NCBI GenBank assembly: GCA_002694065.1
Contig: NZKZ01000059.1
Location: 1 to 5,208 of the forward strand
DNA: 5,208 bases
Source: Acidiferrobacter sp.
Lineage (GTDB): Bacteria; Pseudomonadota; Gammaproteobacteria; Arenicellales; UBA868
Direction of reading: 5' to 3'
Shown: in pieces, positions 1 through 5,208 of the stretch
Layout of the letters: each line of letters opens with the position of its first letter
Numbering within the stretch: the stretch's first letter is position 1
Made by a program: the position numbers and the translations under genes
The notes under the pieces: generated by a model
Seen by the model: the letters and a program-made list of their open reading frames with translations, nothing else
Database searches by the model: none
Told to the model about the DNA's origin: nothing

Positions 1-847
1 ACTCGTCCGCGTCGAGGGCGTAGTCGACGTCCACCTTCTCCTCCCTAACCTCGTAACCCTTGGACTCGGCGAGCTCCATGACAGAAGCCCTAGTCACTCC
101 GGGCAGGATCGTCCCCGTCAGCTCCGGCGTGGAGATGACACCGTCCTTAACGCAGAAGAAGTTCGCAGCCCCGACCTCCTCGATGTACCTGTGGTTAACC
201 GCGTCTAGGTAGATAATCTCCGAGTAGCCCTCCTCCTTCGCCATCTTCGACGGCACCATCCCAGGTGCGTAGTTACCGATCGCCTTGACGCCTCCGGAGC
301 CGCCCGGCGCGGCCCTGTGGAACTCGTCGGAAACCCTGAGGGAAGTCGGCGTGATGCCTCCCTTGAAGTAGGGCCCGACAGGCGAGACGTAGACAAGGAA
401 TGTGAACTCGGGAGCAGGAGCGACACCCAGGATCGCCCCGCTGCCGAAGAGAAGGGGCCTGACGTACAGCGCGCCCTTTCCCAGCGGGGGTACCCACCTG
501 ATGTTCTCCCTCACGGTCTGCTTAACCGCGTCTAGGAAAATCTCCTCGGGGACCGGTGGCATGCCCAGCCTCCGCGCCCCCTCCCGCGACCTCCTTGCGT
601 TGTCACTGGGTCGGAATAGTACGACTTCGCCGTCTTCCGCATATTGCGCCTTCATCCCCTCGAACAAACCCTGCCCGTAGTTGATGACTCCCGCAGCGGG
701 AGACAGGCTCAGGTTCTGGAAGTCCTGCATGGCTCCCGGACCCCACTCCTCGCCCTCGTTGCAAGTTGAGATGTACATCCGATCGGTTTGCGTGAAACTG
801 AAGGTGAGCGAGTCCCAGTCTATCCCCGGTCCGTCCTTTACAATCAA
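1..847 (-). CDS. ilvE: Branched-chain amino acid aminotransferase, C-terminus cut by window edge
   Basis: This is a PLP-dependent (fold type IV) transaminase that interconverts leucine, isoleucine and valine with their 2-oxo acids, using 2-oxoglutarate/glutamate, in the cytoplasm. 282 codons are visible; relatives of the plant/bacterial subtype are roughly 350 residues, so about 60-70 are missing. Numbered from a TTG start, I see IDWDSLTFSF (9-18), NYGQGLFEGMKA (56-67), LYVRPLLFGSGAILG (127-141), the cofactor-lysine segment GGVKAIGNYAP (185-195, Lys188 the likely Schiff-base residue), EEVGAAN (223-229, with the glutamate expected near the PLP pyridine nitrogen) and GTILPGVTR (245-253). An in-frame TGA at 869-871 bounds the start. 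TTG at 845-847 is preferred: it keeps the conserved N-terminus and has GGGGTG six bases upstream. GTG at 854-856 is possible. ATG at 776-778 would remove 23 conserved residues. The gene is divergent from polB. Family call is firm; the start is moderate. Confidence 0.93.
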   Translation of the reverse strand, partial: MIVKDGPGIDWDSLTFSFTQTDRMYISTCNEGEEWGPGAMQDFQNLSLSPAAGVINYGQGLFEGMKAQYAEDGEVVLFRPSDNARRSREGARRLGMPPVPEEIFLDAVKQTVRENIRWVPPLGKGALYVRPLLFGSGAILGVAPAPEFTFLVYVSPVGPYFKGGITPTSLRVSDEFHRAAPGGSGGVKAIGNYAPGMVPSKMAKEEGYSEIIYLDAVNHRYIEEVGAANFFCVKDGVISTPELTGTILPGVTRASVMELAESKGYEVREEKVDVDYALDADE

Positions 848-864
848 TCGCCGCACCCCGATTG
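845..864 (-). repeat. Inverted repeat CAATCG-N8-CGATTG over the ilvE start
   Basis: Two perfect 6-bp arms (845-850 and 859-864) flank an 8-base spacer. In ilvE mRNA this could fold as a hairpin with most of the Shine-Dalgarno sequence in the loop and the UUG start in the 3' arm. At the DNA level it is a plausible dyad-symmetric protein binding site. The same arms recur nearby as a contiguous palindrome at 1024-1035. The repeat is seen directly; any function is inferred. Confidence 0.5.
854..859 (-). promoter_or_regulatory. Shine-Dalgarno site for the ilvE TTG start
   Basis: Read on the minus strand, GGGGTG ends six bases before the TTG at 847-845. GGTG is complementary to CACC in the archaeal 16S rRNA 3' end. 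The spacing is the same as at EF-1A and one base longer than at polB in this window, which is the main argument for the non-ATG start. The hexamer also contains an alternative in-frame GTG. Confidence 0.5.
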
Positions 865-975
865 TTGGTCAGGGGACCGCCTCGGCTTTCAACGGTTCCG
901 CTGTAGCCCCCCCCGGCATGGTTATGGCCCCTCACGATGACGTGGGGTAAGGCAATCGGCCTCGGTATGGCAAAT

Positions 976-981
976 GGGTGA
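976..981 (+). promoter_or_regulatory. Shine-Dalgarno site deciding the polB start
   Basis: GGGTGA lies just upstream of the ATG at 986, with GGTG ending five bases before it. The other in-frame ATG at 974 has no such site upstream. This supports the shorter polymerase, whose first residue also lines up by eye with residue 1 of Pyrococcus PolB. Confidence 0.55.
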
Positions 982-985
982 CTTC

Positions 986-3646
986 ATGCAATGGGATGAG
1001 GATGTATGCATAGTTTCGGGCGACAATCGCGATTGGCAGGACGGCGACGAGCCCAGGACGGTGATAGAACTCTGGTGCCGCTCCAGGGCCGGCCACTCGA
1101 CGCTGCTTCTCGTGAACGGCCTCAGCCCCTACGTCGAGATATCGGACCCATCTACGGATGAGAGCAGCAGCGGTTCCAACCTGTCCCTAGGCAGGGTCGC
1201 CGAGACCAATGGCGTTCGCGGAGAGCCCGAGCCCAGCGGGATGAAGCTCTCCACCATGGACGGGAGGGTCAGGCCGCACTACAGGGTCCACGTGAGGGGC
1301 ACCACGAAGGTTCGAGGGGTCAGGAAGGCCCTGTCGGAATTCGGTTGGACCGTTACCAGCGCAGACATACTGTTCGTGCAGAGGCTGCTCCTCGACCTCG
1401 ACCTAGGCCCGCACATCAGGGCCAGCGGAGAGGTCCTCTGGGCAGGAGAAAGAGCCCCCGATGAGGCGAAGACCCCGGAGAACACCGATGTGGGGATCGC
1501 AGAGGAGCGGATCCTATCGGCCGGCGGCTCCGGGGTTTACCCCCTCGACATGGTGGTGTCCTGCGACATTAGCGGCTTGAGCAGGACCGAGCCATTCCCG
1601 GCCCCCTTCGTCACGATGTCGTTCGACCTGGAGACGAGCATCGAAAACAACACGATACTTTGCGCCGCAGCCGTAGTTGACAGAGCCGGGGAAAGGAGGG
1701 AATACCCGATCGTGGGGGCGGAGACCGAGATACTGGAGAAGCTCACGGAGGTGGTCCGATCCGAGGACCCCGACTTCATCACCGGGTACAACATAGACAA
1801 CTTCGACCTGCCTAGGATGGAGGAGAGGTCCGAGTACATCGACACAGAGTCGGAGATGGACAGGGCGACCCTACTGGGATGGGGGAGGGTTCCGATAAAC
1901 CAGGCCGAGACCAAGCGCGGTTGGAGGAGGCCGGGAAGGATCTTCCCAAACAGGGAGCAGAACCGGGTCTGGACGATCAAAGGAAGGATACCGCTCGATG
2001 CATGGTGGCAGGCCAGACAGACCCTCAGGCCCCAGCGCGAGTCCCTGAGGTACGTGTCCCAACTCCTGTGGCCCGATGACGAGGAGATGCAGAAGATGGA
2101 CATCGACGCCAGCAAGATGGACGAGGAGTGGGCAGCCAGGCCTGACGAGGTCCTGGAGTACTGCGTGCGAGACACCGTCCTACCACTGGACATACTGGAG
2201 AAGATGAAGTCAATCCCCAGGAAGGAGGCACTTGCCTCCGTCTCCCTGACCACGGTGGACGTAGCAGCGACCAGTACCACCAGCCGCTGGATCGACTCTC
2301 TCGTCATTCGACTGGCTGACAGGAGCGGCGTCGCAGTCCCCAACACCAACCAGGGACCAAGGAAGCAGGACAAGATAGCCGGGGGGTACGTGCACGAGGT
2401 GAATCCGGGGGTAGAGCCCTGGGTGGTGGTCCTCGACTTCAAGTCGATGTACCCCTCGATAATGATATCCAACAACATCTGCTCCACGACCCTGGTCCGC
2501 GATGGCAGCGAGGACGACTCCCACAGCACATCCCCCGTGACCAACACCAGGTACGCCTCCAGGGAAGAGAGGCTGGGATTGGTCCCGCAGCTCCTGCAGG
2601 GGCTCATGGACAGCAGAGACCGGCACAAGGCGGCCCTCGCGAAGGCCAACGAAGAGGGCGACGAGGCGGAGGCCTTCCTCCAGGACCAGCTGCAGTACGC
2701 CGTGAAGATACTCATGAACTCGTTCTACGGGGTCTTCGCATCGAACTTCTACCGATTCACCCACCCAAGCCTAGGTGCGAGCATCACGGAGTGGGCACGC
2801 CACAACATCAAGGAGATCATCTCCAAGGTCGAGGATGACGGCGACGACGTCGTCTACTCCGACACCGACTCGATTTTCGTGATCGCCCCGGTGGGCGCCG
2901 CCCCGATGAACAAACCCTCGGGCGGGGAAGAGCTCGAGCGGTGGGAGGATGCCAGGAGGGCTACCCTCGAGTTCGGGGAGTCTCTGGCTGAGCGGTTCAC
3001 AAGGGAGGGTGCGGAGCTGGAATTCGAGACAGCGCTCTCGTCCTTCTTCAGCCACGGCGCGAAGAAGCGCTACGTCGGGAGGGTCGTCTGGCCCAGGGAG
3101 GAGATGCTGATCAGGGGTTACGAGGTCAGGCGAACGGACACATTCCAACTCCTTTCGGACACGATGACCCAGATGTTCGAGATGATACTGGACGGCAACG
3201 AGACCGGCGCCGTCGACATGACCAAGTCAGTCATCGACAGGGTCAGGGCCCGTGACGTCGAGACCTCCCAGCTCGTAATTAGCAGGTCTTGCAAGGGGAA
3301 GTGGAACAGCAAGAAGGAGGAGTGGGACTTCAGCGTCTACAAGAACGAGGACGGCCTTCCCTACGTCAGGGCGGCCAAGCAGAGGATAGAAGCGGGCCTC
3401 CAGTTCACGCCGGGCATGAAGGTCGGGTACATCATATCCGAGCCCGAGGAGGGCCAGAAGAAGCAGAAGAAGCTGGCAGTCAAGGCATGGCTTGTGGACG
3501 AGATAGGAGGCGACCCGCCCGAGTACGATACGGAGTACTACGCTGGGAGGCTCGCCAAGTCCCTCGGACGCGTCACAGAAGCATTCGGATGGGACGAGAA
3601 GAACCTGCTTAAGGGCAACAGACAGAGCAATTTGTTCGATTTCTGA
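986..3646 (+). CDS. polB: Family-B replicative DNA polymerase with 3'-5' exonuclease
   Basis: This DNA-directed DNA polymerase extends primers and proofreads at the replication fork; in euryarchaea it normally coexists with PolD and works with the PCNA clamp. From the ATG at 986 it has 886 residues, about 100 more than Pyrococcus PolB. Exonuclease: Exo I FDLET (213-217, Asp214/Glu216), Exo II GYNIDNFDLP (267-276), Exo III YCVRD (392-396). Polymerase: motif A DFKSMYPSI (484-492), motif B KILMNSFYG (574-582), motif C YSDTDS (624-629, catalytic Asp626/Asp628), and KKRY (693-696). The tail QSNLFDF (880-886) is a PIP-box-like clamp-binding peptide. All key catalytic residues are present and there is no intein. 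Extra length lies mainly between the N-terminal domain and Exo I (about 134-213), which is acidic and low in similarity. ATG at 974 would add four residues. It stands alone between a divergent gene and a 53-bp gap. Confidence 0.97.
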   Translation: MQWDEDVCIVSGDNRDWQDGDEPRTVIELWCRSRAGHSTLLLVNGLSPYVEISDPSTDESSSGSNLSLGRVAETNGVRGEPEPSGMKLSTMDGRVRPHYRVHVRGTTKVRGVRKALSEFGWTVTSADILFVQRLLLDLDLGPHIRASGEVLWAGERAPDEAKTPENTDVGIAEERILSAGGSGVYPLDMVVSCDISGLSRTEPFPAPFVTMSFDLETSIENNTILCAAAVVDRAGERREYPIVGAETEILEKLTEVVRSEDPDFITGYNIDNFDLPRMEERSEYIDTESEMDRATLLGWGRVPINQAETKRGWRRPGRIFPNREQNRVWTIKGRIPLDAWWQARQTLRPQRESLRYVSQLLWPDDEEMQKMDIDASKMDEEWAARPDEVLEYCVRDTVLPLDILEKMKSIPRKEALASVSLTTVDVAATSTTSRWIDSLVIRLADRSGVAVPNTNQGPRKQDKIAGGYVHEVNPGVEPWVVVLDFKSMYPSIMISNNICSTTLVRDGSEDDSHSTSPVTNTRYASREERLGLVPQLLQGLMDSRDRHKAALAKANEEGDEAEAFLQDQLQYAVKILMNSFYGVFASNFYRFTHPSLGASITEWARHNIKEIISKVEDDGDDVVYSDTDSIFVIAPVGAAPMNKPSGGEELERWEDARRATLEFGESLAERFTREGAELEFETALSSFFSHGAKKRYVGRVVWPREEMLIRGYEVRRTDTFQLLSDTMTQMFEMILDGNETGAVDMTKSVIDRVRARDVETSQLVISRSCKGKWNSKKEEWDFSVYKNEDGLPYVRAAKQRIEAGLQFTPGMKVGYIISEPEEGQKKQKKLAVKAWLVDEIGGDPPEYDTEYYAGRLAKSLGRVTEAFGWDEKNLLKGNRQSNLFDF

Positions 3647-3651
3647 CGAAC
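3634..3651 (+). repeat. Short inverted repeat across the polB stop codon
   Basis: GTTCG (3634-3638) and CGAAC (3647-3651) flank an 8-base loop containing the TGA stop. A 5-bp stem without a following T-run is too weak to call a terminator. It is the only hairpin-like element I see between polB and the lipoprotein gene. Confidence 0.2.
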
Positions 3652-3666
3652 CCGGAGAGCCGCAGG

Positions 3667-3674
3667 ATTGATTT
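3667..3674 (+). promoter_or_regulatory. Possible TATA-like element for the lipoprotein gene
   Basis: ATTGATTT is one of the few AT-rich stretches in the 53-bp gap after polB. It is centred about 29 bases before the ATG at 3700. That spacing, with no Shine-Dalgarno sequence before that ATG, would fit a leaderless transcript. The match to an archaeal TATA box is poor, and read-through from polB is equally possible. Confidence 0.22.
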
Positions 3675-3699
3675 CACCTCACTATTTCCCGAATGCCTG

Positions 3700-4893
3700 A
3701 TGGCGAGGTCACGTGAGCTGGCGTTGTTGATGGCGATGGTGTTCCTGGCGCCTATGCTGGCCGGCTGCACGGACTTTCTGGGAAGCAACAATCCGCCCAC
3801 TGCGACCATGTCGACAGACCCAAGCGGGACCATAAAGGCAGGCGAGCCAGTCACTTTCAGCGCAGCGGGCTCTTCCGATCCCGACGGTGACGCGCTAACA
3901 TTCGAGTGGGACTTCGGGGACGGCAACACCGGCACCGGGCTGACAACCAGCCACACGTACGCCCAGCCTGGCGACTACACGGCAGAGCTGGCAGTTGGAG
4001 ACGGGACCCACGAGGCCACCACAAGCATGGACATCACCGTCGTGGACTCGTCGGCCAGGGAGCCCAAGGCCAAGATAACACCGAACAAGGACGATGACTG
4101 CGAGGGCGAGGAGTCGTCGGCGAGCGGGGACATGGTGATAGTTTGGGTCTGCGAGGATGACAAGGACATCAACGACAGGGAGATAGAGGTCTCCACCAAG
4201 GTCACCCTGGACGGGTCGGGATCCTGGGCAGGGTGCGACCCGGACGACGCGACCTGCTACGCCGAGGAGTACATCGTAGAGTGGAACTGGGACCTGGACA
4301 CTTACACGGACTCGGACAACGACGGAATCGCAGACAACGACGTGGACGCCTCCGGAGAGACCTACGATTGGACCGAGAGGCCGGCCGGAGCTTGGGAGGT
4401 CAAGCTCACGGTGGTGGACAACAACGGGTTCGAGGACAGCACGAAGTCGATGGTCTACGTAAACTACAGGGGCGTCTGGGAGGACTTCGTAATCGACAGG
4501 GCACAGCCAAACCCGGTGATCATGACGTGGGAGTACCCAGTCACCTACGACGCCGAGTCCAAGGACAGGATACGCTACATGAGGGCGAAGCTTTCCTACC
4601 CGAAGGAGGACGAGGACCAGCCAGGCGGGGGCCTCCCCGGGCAGACAACCAGCAATAGGCTGGACCTGTACATCTACAACAGCACCGACGACGAGGTAGC
4701 GAACACCACCGGGATCGAGAACGACAACAGGGACGCCGGCGACTGCGGGGGGGACGAGTACTGCGTGTGGATGGTCATCGGGGGGTCGACCGTAAGGGGG
4801 CTGCTCCCGGGTGAATGGACTGTGGACCTGGAGAACGCCGAGACCCACAATACCAACGTCAACCTAATGGTAATCGAACTCCAGTACAGATGA
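3700..4893 (+). CDS. PKD-domain lipoprotein, secreted and membrane-anchored, function unknown
   Basis: A 397-residue protein with a lipoprotein signal: Arg3/Arg5, a hydrophobic stretch, then lipobox LAGC (20-23), Cys23 being the likely lipidated residue. An Asn/Pro-rich start to the mature protein leads to a PKD (Ig-like) domain, about 32-115, with WDFGDG (70-75) and HTYAQPGDYTAELAV. A divergent, larger PKD-like domain, about 122-255, has WNWDLD in place of WDFGDG. It carries an acidic loop with Asp at 204, 206, 208, 212, 214 and 216, resembling calcium-binding loops of the thrombospondin type 3 kind. The C-terminal part (about 258-397) is beta-rich and ends in a pattern recalling pre-peptidase C-terminal domains. 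Six further cysteines (134, 151, 179, 186, 349, 355) could form disulfides outside the cell. The mature chain is strongly acidic. No catalytic motif is visible, so adhesion, substrate binding or surface structure are the inferred options. The start at 3700 gives a proper signal peptide but lacks a Shine-Dalgarno site. Confidence 0.88.
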   Translation: MARSRELALLMAMVFLAPMLAGCTDFLGSNNPPTATMSTDPSGTIKAGEPVTFSAAGSSDPDGDALTFEWDFGDGNTGTGLTTSHTYAQPGDYTAELAVGDGTHEATTSMDITVVDSSAREPKAKITPNKDDDCEGEESSASGDMVIVWVCEDDKDINDREIEVSTKVTLDGSGSWAGCDPDDATCYAEEYIVEWNWDLDTYTDSDNDGIADNDVDASGETYDWTERPAGAWEVKLTVVDNNGFEDSTKSMVYVNYRGVWEDFVIDRAQPNPVIMTWEYPVTYDAESKDRIRYMRAKLSYPKEDEDQPGGGLPGQTTSNRLDLYIYNSTDDEVANTTGIENDNRDAGDCGGDEYCVWMVIGGSTVRGLLPGEWTVDLENAETHNTNVNLMVIELQYR

Positions 4894-4948
4894 CAGGAAC
4901 CAGACGCGGACAGTCGAATTGGCTGCAATCTGGCACTAGCATACCGAA

Positions 4949-4965
4949 AACAGCGGGGAACTGTT
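4949..4965. repeat. AACAG-N7-CTGTT inverted repeat abutting the EF-1A TATA box
   Basis: Arms 4949-4953 and 4961-4965 are perfect 5-bp complements and end immediately before the TATA-like sequence. The position matches where the TFB recognition element and upstream regulators bind in archaeal promoters. Five-bp arms are common by chance, so a role is only a suggestion. Confidence 0.25.
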
Positions 4966-4971
4966 CATATA
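4966..4971 (+). promoter_or_regulatory. TATA-like box of the EF-1A promoter
   Basis: CATATA stands out in a GC-rich region 40-45 bases before the EF-1A ATG. A typical archaeal spacing of about 25 bases would put transcription start near 4993-4997, giving a leader of about 15 nucleotides that contains the Shine-Dalgarno sequence. The gap to the lipoprotein gene (117 bp) fits an independent promoter. Confidence 0.5.
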
Positions 4972-5006
4972 CACCTCTTCGGTCGGCGGGCCACCTTAGA
5001 GGTGTA
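4970..5006. repeat. 9-bp inverted repeat in the EF-1A promoter/leader
   Basis: TACACCTCT (4970-4978) and AGAGGTGTA (4998-5006) are perfect complements separated by 19 bases. The right arm contains the Shine-Dalgarno sequence and the left arm begins in the TATA-like box. A second short complement, CACCT (4992-4996) against AGGTG (5000-5004), nests inside it. It could be an operator around the transcription start or, in a longer transcript, a hairpin covering the ribosome binding site. Confidence 0.45.
4999..5004 (+). promoter_or_regulatory. Strong Shine-Dalgarno site of the EF-1A gene
   Basis: GAGGTG is six bases from the ATG at 5011 and is the best match to the archaeal anti-Shine-Dalgarno sequence in the window, as expected for a highly expressed translation factor. 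It serves as the internal standard for judging the other starts here. Confidence 0.8.
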
Positions 5007-5010
5007 AACA

Positions 5011-5208
5011 ATGAGTTCACAATGGGAAGACAAGAGCAAGCCGCATCTGAATATCGTTTTCGTCGGTCACGTCGACCACGGGAAGTCTACGACGGTCGGA
5101 AGACTGTTGCTGGATAGCGGTCACATAGAGGAGCACGTAATCGAGAAGTTCGAGAAGGAAGCCGCAGAGAGGGGCAAGGCCGGTTTCGGCTTCGCCTACG
5201 TGATGGAC
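5011..5208 (+). CDS. tuf: Translation elongation factor 1-alpha (EF-1A/EF-Tu), N-terminal part
   Basis: This GTPase delivers aminoacyl-tRNA to the ribosomal A site in the cytoplasm. The first 66 codons are present, out of about 420-440 usual for archaea; the rest lies beyond the window. KPHLNIVFVGHVDHGKST (10-27) contains the P-loop GHVDHGKS (19-26), with Lys25 and Ser26 as the usual phosphate and magnesium ligands. It is followed by TVGRLLLDSGHI (28-39), the EKFEKEAAERGKAGF helix (45-59) and FAYVMD (61-66), which leads into switch I. The pattern is the archaeal/eukaryal type rather than bacterial EF-Tu. In many euryarchaea this gene is followed by the uS10 gene rpsJ, which cannot be checked here. 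TATA-like box, Shine-Dalgarno site and spacing all agree with this start. Confidence 0.95.
   Translation, partial: MSSQWEDKSKPHLNIVFVGHVDHGKSTTVGRLLLDSGHIEEHVIEKFEKEAAERGKAGFGFAYVMD

Larger units (their letters stand above)
848..985. promoter_or_regulatory. Divergent ilvE-polB intergenic region
   Basis: These 138 bp must hold the promoters for the leftward ilvE and rightward polB genes unless transcription enters from elsewhere. I find no convincing archaeal TATA box on either strand; the most AT-rich short stretch is GTTATG at 921-926, surrounded by GC-rich DNA. There is a run of eight C at 907-914, a CAATCG at 953-958, and a five-codon micro-ORF including stop (967-981, MANG) whose stop overlaps the polB ribosome binding site. 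No tRNA or small gene is supported here. Confidence 0.55.

Noticed and set aside
195..536. A 15-bp direct repeat, TTAACCGCGTCTAGG, at 195-209 and 522-536
   Set aside because: Both copies are in frame in ilvE and encode Leu-Asp-Ala-Val at unrelated places in the fold; coincident codon choice is the simpler explanation.
907..914. Run of eight C as a possible phase-variation tract
   Set aside because: It is intergenic, GC-rich DNA makes such runs less surprising, and there is no associated reading frame to switch.
603..935. A 110-codon minus-strand frame overlapping the ilvE start
   Set aside because: It is in another frame from the aminotransferase, which has strong family motifs across the same bases.
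967..981. Micro-ORF ATG GCA AAT GGG TGA just before polB
   Set aside because: No ribosome binding site of its own and only four residues; overlap of its stop with the polB Shine-Dalgarno site is likely chance.
1537..2715. A 392-codon open frame on the minus strand, antisense to polB
   Set aside because: It lies wholly opposite the polymerase motifs, is Ser-rich with no domain I recognise, and is a typical by-product of GC-rich codon use on the other strand.
2858..2875. Motif C of PolB as an intein insertion site
   Set aside because: The reading frame runs through YSDTDSIFV with no splicing-domain motifs; motifs A and B are also uninterrupted.
3709..3716. Palindrome TCACGTGA within the first codons of the lipoprotein gene
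   Set aside because: A single 8-bp palindrome in a coding region, without a second copy, is expected by chance.
3895..4848. A 317-codon open frame on the minus strand, antisense to the lipoprotein gene
   Set aside because: Val/Gly/Pro/Arg-rich shadow of a clearly coding frame with PKD motifs; no start signal or recognisable domain.

Overview
The window looks like a euryarchaeal chromosome segment, probably from the Thermoplasmatota, with marine Poseidoniia (Marine Group II) the most likely guess. The archaeal signs are a family-B replicative DNA polymerase with a C-terminal PCNA-binding tail, an archaeal/eukaryal-type elongation factor 1-alpha, and a lipobox protein with PKD domains. The DNA is GC-rich, arginine is often AGG, and start sites carry GGTG-type Shine-Dalgarno sequences five or six bases from the start codon. 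The lineage is inferred from gene content and protein character; no database search was run.

Layout: (1) about 1-847, minus strand: most of a branched-chain amino acid aminotransferase of the plant/bacterial type, cut at its C-terminus by the window edge. It has no ATG that would keep the conserved N-terminus and probably starts at TTG. (2) 848-985: a short divergent intergenic region without a clear TATA box. Repeats of CAATCG/CGATTG lie at both of its ends. (3) 986-3646, plus strand: an intact DNA polymerase B with all exonuclease and polymerase motifs. (4) 3700-4893, plus strand: a predicted secreted lipoprotein with one clear and one divergent PKD domain, a calcium-loop-like acidic stretch and a C-terminal beta-rich domain. 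(5) 4894-5010: the promoter and leader of the next gene, with a TATA-like box, a strong Shine-Dalgarno sequence and a 9-bp inverted repeat that includes it. (6) 5011-5208, plus strand: the first 66 codons of EF-1A, continuing out of the window.

The genes are mostly housekeeping functions of separate pathways (amino acid metabolism, replication, translation) plus one surface protein of unknown role. Nothing suggests that they form one functional system, and I see no mobile element, CRISPR array, tRNA or rRNA. No gene cluster here looks like an undescribed system. The observations most worth following are regulatory: the CAATCG/CGATTG cluster over the ilvE/polB divergent starts, and the inverted repeat placing anti-Shine-Dalgarno-like segments upstream of EF-1A.
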